Origin: CANKHA01 sp035699705
GTDB lineage: Bacteria; Pseudomonadota; Alphaproteobacteria; Rhizobiales; Xanthobacteraceae
Assembly: GCA_035699705.1 (NCBI GenBank)
Contig: DASSPI010000120.1
Coordinates: forward strand, 1-24,314
Direction: 5' to 3'
Length of the DNA stretch: 24,314 nt
Under the pieces are notes generated by a model, which searched no databases, was not told where the DNA came from, and worked only from the letters and a program-made list of their open reading frames with translations. Both the position numbers and the translations under genes were made by a program. Of this stretch, positions 21,966 to 24,314 are shown one piece after another. How positions within the stretch are numbered: the first letter of the stretch is position 1; each line of letters opens with the position of its first letter.

Positions 21966-22631
21966 TCAGCTTGCGCTCGGAAGCGTGGACGGTATGGGCA
22001 TCGAGGGAATTTGCTCTGCCGGAGGGGAGTCGCCGTCAATATAAACCCATTCATTGGGATGCGTTGCGCGCTGTCTTTTGACGTATCGGTATGGCGTTTT
22101 TGTCCAATGCAAGATGTTTGGGTTTTCGCTATCGAGGACGAATTCCCCTTGGTCCGTGCGCACGAGCAGCACGGCATGGCCCTGGTTTTGCGGGGTCCAT
22201 ACAACAGTGATCAAAAGAGCAGCGCGCGGCCAGCCGGCTTCGATCAGCAGCCGGCGTTTTAGCAACGTATAATCCTCGCAGTCGCCAAAGCCGTCGTCGG
22301 GGTAGTCCCATTTATCGGACTGACGCCAATGGTCTTCGTCGGTCTTAGGCTTGATGCTCGCATTAGCCCTGCGGTTGATCGAGCCGAGCTCATCCCAGGT
22401 CTCGGGGGTCAGGATGACGTTACGGCGAGTGCTCTCACCAGGTTCGCACTCGTGTGAGTTGCGCCGGCAGAAGTCATGCCAAGCCTCAGGCGGCGGCGCG
22501 GGCTCTACCGGGATGGTGTAAAGCGGCTGCTCTTCCAGAGCGATGGAGGATGCGCAGGGGATCGCCACCAGCACGCCAGCCGTCAGGACGCGGGTCAAGC
22601 TTGCTGGCGCTCGCATACCGTGCCGGCCCAT
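21966..22631 (-). CDS. transglutaminase-like cysteine peptidase (BTLCP, DUF920)
   Basis: A 221-residue exported protein of the bacterial transglutaminase-like cysteine peptidase family. The triad is visible as Cys118 in FGDCEDY, His152 in QGHAVLLV, and Asp167 in VLDSEN (most relatives have LDN). A hydrophobic segment at about 12-31 is a signal peptide. The best known member, LapG, cleaves a giant surface adhesin under c-di-GMP control, but no LapD or adhesin gene is near here, so the target is unknown. ATG 22631 has AGGAA about nine bases upstream and is preferred over the longer frame to 22688 and the internal ATG at 22616. Confidence 0.88.
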   Translation of the reverse strand: MGRHGMRAPASLTRVLTAGVLVAIPCASSIALEEQPLYTIPVEPAPPPEAWHDFCRRNSHECEPGESTRRNVILTPETWDELGSINRRANASIKPKTDEDHWRQSDKWDYPDDGFGDCEDYTLLKRRLLIEAGWPRAALLITVVWTPQNQGHAVLLVRTDQGEFVLDSENPNILHWTKTPYRYVKRQRATHPNEWVYIDGDSPPAEQIPSMPIPSTLPSAS

Positions 22632-22665
22632 TTTTCGAGGGTTCCTGCAAGGCGACGCGCGAACG

Positions 22666-22809
22666 ATGTTCGCGCGGGTGGCGGCCACCTTAGCTGGCTT
22701 GCTTCTGATTCTGCATCAGGCCGATTCGCTGCTGTGGATTATTTGGGATAGCCAGCAAGGCGGCGCGGCTGAAAAACGGCCGAATGACGGGGATTGTGCG
22801 GCCGGCTGA
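22666..22809 (+). CDS. possible 47-aa membrane peptide
   Basis: A short frame starts at ATG 22666 (MFARVAATLAGLLLIL...) with one hydrophobic helix of about 20 residues, WIIWD after it, and a polar tail ending GDCAAG. A weak AAGGCGA motif lies upstream. It is divergent from the BTLCP gene and precedes the chromate-transporter pair. It may be chance. Confidence 0.3.
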   Translation: MFARVAATLAGLLLILHQADSLLWIIWDSQQGGAAEKRPNDGDCAAG

Positions 22810-22869
22810 ATCGCCCTATAGGCGCAAGTTCCCGCCTTTTCCCGCGAAGAAATTCGACCGAACAGAATA

Positions 22870-23472
22870 ATGCCGCCTGACATTTCCACGCCGCCTGAGG
22901 TCATCCCGGAGGCTCCCGCGCCGCCTGCGCGCGTGCCGCTGTTGGAACTGTTCATCGTCTTCCTCAAGCTCGGCACTCTCTCCATCGGCGGCGGTTCGCA
23001 GGCCTTCATGTATCGCGACCTGGTCGAGGTGAAGCGCTGGATCGACGACAAGGCTTTTCTCACCGGGCTCGCGGTTGCACAGGTGTTGCCGGGCGCCAAC
23101 CCGGTGAATCTTGCGCTCTATTTCGGACAAAAGCTGCATGGCGGACTGGGCGCGACAGCGGCGGTCTTCGGCATGGTGGTGCCGGCCTTCTGCATCATCC
23201 TGATGGCCGGCTATGCCTATCGCCAGCTCGCGCAATACCCGGCCACGCATTTCATTCTGCTTGGCGCCGCCGCGGTCGGCGTGTCGGCGACGCTGGCGAT
23301 GGGGATCAAAATCGCCGCGCGGCTTGACCGCAATTGGGCAACGATACTCATTGCGCTGGTGACCTTCGGCGCCGTCGGCGTGCTGCGCCTGCCGATGGTG
23401 CCGGTGGTCGGCGTGGTGGTGCCAGCCGGCATTCTCATTTTCTACCTGATGGACCGGCGCCATGTTCGATAG
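22870..23472 (+). CDS. chrA: chromate transporter subunit, short CHR protein (N-type)
   Basis: A 200-residue inner-membrane protein with one CHR domain, half the length of classic ChrA. It has a proline-rich cytoplasmic start (1-22), then the CHR signature SIGGGSQAFMYRD (38-50), VAQVLPGANPVNLALYFGQ (69-87), and about five or six hydrophobic helices. Paired short CHR proteins are known to need both partners for chromate efflux; family members may also handle sulfate-like anions. It overlaps the next gene by 11 bp. No chrB regulator is visible. The ribosome binding site is weak. Confidence 0.87.
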   Translation: MPPDISTPPEVIPEAPAPPARVPLLELFIVFLKLGTLSIGGGSQAFMYRDLVEVKRWIDDKAFLTGLAVAQVLPGANPVNLALYFGQKLHGGLGATAAVFGMVVPAFCIILMAGYAYRQLAQYPATHFILLGAAAVGVSATLAMGIKIAARLDRNWATILIALVTFGAVGVLRLPMVPVVGVVVPAGILIFYLMDRRHVR

Positions 23473-24010
23473 CCGCCTTCTCGGACTCTTTCTGGTCTTC
23501 GCGCCGCTGTCGCTTTTGTCCTTCGGCGGCGGGCAGGCGATCATCGCCGACATCCAGTATCAGACCGTCGAGGTGCACAAGTGGCTGACGAACTCCGAGT
23601 TCGTCGATATGTTCGCGATCTCCCGCGCCTCGCCGGGGCCGAGCACGCTGATCGCTGCGCTGATCGGGTGGCAGGTGGACGGATTTCCCGGCGCGCTGGT
23701 CGCGGTACTGGCGATGTATATCCCGTCGTCCATCCTGGTATATGGCGCGGCGAGCTGGTGGCAGCGCAGCGCGGCGTCACCGCTGCGCATCGCGATCGAA
23801 CGCGGCCTGGCGCCGGTGGCGATCGGGTTGATCTTCGCCGGCCTTCTGGTGCTGGTGCAGGCGGCCAAGATGGACTGGCTGCAGCTCGCCACGCTGGCGG
23901 TGTGCACGGCGATCCTCTACTTCACGAAGTTCAGCTCTTATCGCCTGCTGTTCATCGTGGCGGCGCTGTACGGCGCGATCGTTTACGCCGGCTATGCCGG
24001 CGCGGCGTGA
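23462..24010 (+). CDS. chrA: chromate transporter subunit, short CHR protein (C-type)
   Basis: A 182-residue partner of the preceding protein, carrying the second CHR half-domain: LSFGGGQAIIADIQ (19-32), ISRASPGPSTLIAALIGW (53-70), and about five membrane helices. Its ATG lies in the last codons of the first gene (11-bp overlap), so translation is coupled and equal dosage is expected. Together they rebuild the two-domain ChrA topology, with the halves presumably oriented in opposite directions. Substrate specificity for chromate is assumed from the family, not shown. Confidence 0.87.
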   Translation: MFDSRLLGLFLVFAPLSLLSFGGGQAIIADIQYQTVEVHKWLTNSEFVDMFAISRASPGPSTLIAALIGWQVDGFPGALVAVLAMYIPSSILVYGAASWWQRSAASPLRIAIERGLAPVAIGLIFAGLLVLVQAAKMDWLQLATLAVCTAILYFTKFSSYRLLFIVAALYGAIVYAGYAGAA

Positions 24011-24128
24011 GATGCCCATCCCGATCAGGACGAGGGCGACGCGATGGATTCGGCTGTCGATTGCCCAGCCACGGCTGACCTCCTCGCGCCCATAATAGGC
24101 GAAAAATCCAAGAAAATCAGCTGCTTAC

Positions 24129-24173
24129 GGAGGGTAACCCCTCCCGGGGGGCCAACAGGCTCCGCTCCCCCGG
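24129..24173 (+). terminator. two adjacent hairpins after the chromate-transporter pair
   Basis: GGAGGG/CCCTCC (24129-24134 with 24139-24144) and CCGGGGG/CCCCCGG (24144-24150 with 24167-24173) are consecutive, about 120 bp after the stop. The sequence becomes AT-rich only 12 bp later, so this is a plausible but imperfect terminator. Nothing else is supported in 24011-24128. Confidence 0.4.
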
Positions 24174-24257
24174 CGGATGCGTAGATTTAACTAAACATAA
24201 AAACGGAGGCGCTATCGTCGGCCGGTTGAATATTCACATTACCGAAACGATTTCCGG

Positions 24258-24314
24258 ATGACTCTGAACCGCGGCGTTGGGTTCACTTTGCTCGTGGGTG
24301 TTGCCTCATTTCTT
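24258..24314 (+). CDS. N-terminus of a membrane or exported protein (partial)
   Basis: ATG at 24258 opens a frame to the window edge, giving 19 residues, MTLNRGVGFTLLVGVASFL. A short polar start followed by a hydrophobic run resembles a signal anchor or signal peptide. An in-frame stop lies at 24198 and no other ATG between, but the ribosome binding site is poor. An AT-rich stretch at 24183-24204 may be its promoter. Nothing more can be said from 57 bp. Confidence 0.35.
   Translation, partial: MTLNRGVGFTLLVGVASFL

Noticed and set aside
1..24314. CRISPR arrays, rRNA, insertion sequences, prophage genes
   Set aside because: No regularly spaced direct repeats, rRNA-like sequence, transposase or phage structural motif was seen anywhere in the window.

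Overview
The window looks like chromosome of a high-GC alphaproteobacterium of the order Hyphomicrobiales, probably close to Bradyrhizobium, Rhodopseudomonas or Pseudolabrys. The evidence is the neighbourhood thrS / yidD / NifU-like scaffold / folE / hisI, a DUF2336 protein, a BTLCP transglutaminase-like protein, a CtrA-type box, and several palindromic intergenic repeats of the kind common in this group. The genus is an inference from recalled families; no search was run.

Layout. 1-1404 is the N-terminal part of thrS, cut by the window edge. 1789-4816 holds two related exported ClpP-fold proteins (COG3904-like) on either side of a convergent yidD. 4819-6610 is the housekeeping block: Fe-S scaffold, folE and hisI. 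6725-8085 is a translationally coupled MaoC hydratase and CitE-like lyase pair. 8242-10539 carries a lytic transglycosylase and a DUF2336 protein. 10546-13973 is a minus-strand run: a small conserved protein, a diacylglycerol-kinase-like enzyme, an Hpt and response-regulator pair behind a perfect CtrA box, and NAD kinase. 14038-14997 has cutA and a secreted TPR protein. 15228-17631 is btuB with its promoter, a textbook cobalamin riboswitch, and a leader helix that would hide the ribosome binding site. 17743-20504 has a secreted protein, a Tat-exported metallo-beta-lactamase-fold hydrolase and a cyclopropane-fatty-acid-synthase-like methyltransferase.

The least ordinary part is 20543-21844. 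A complete tRNA-Arg(TCG) gene on the minus strand has a second copy of its 3' half (44 nt, 42 identical) as a direct repeat 1226 bp beyond its 3' end. This is the footprint of an element that integrated into the tRNA 3' end. The segment between is clearly AT-richer than its flanks, has no integrase, and encodes one convincing small secreted four-cysteine protein. Near the distal repeat lies an inverted repeat that could be an integrase or excisionase arm site. I read it as a shrunken integrative element or a minimal, trans-mobilised island.

After the tRNA come a BTLCP cysteine peptidase, two overlapping half-size chromate-transporter genes (the SCHR type, expected to work as a heteromer), and the first 19 codons of a membrane or exported protein running off the right edge.

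No CRISPR array, rRNA gene, insertion sequence or recognisable phage gene was seen. The window is mostly ordinary chromosome. The mini-island, the paired CxSxC ClpP-like proteins and the CtrA-marked phosphorelay pair deserve most attention.
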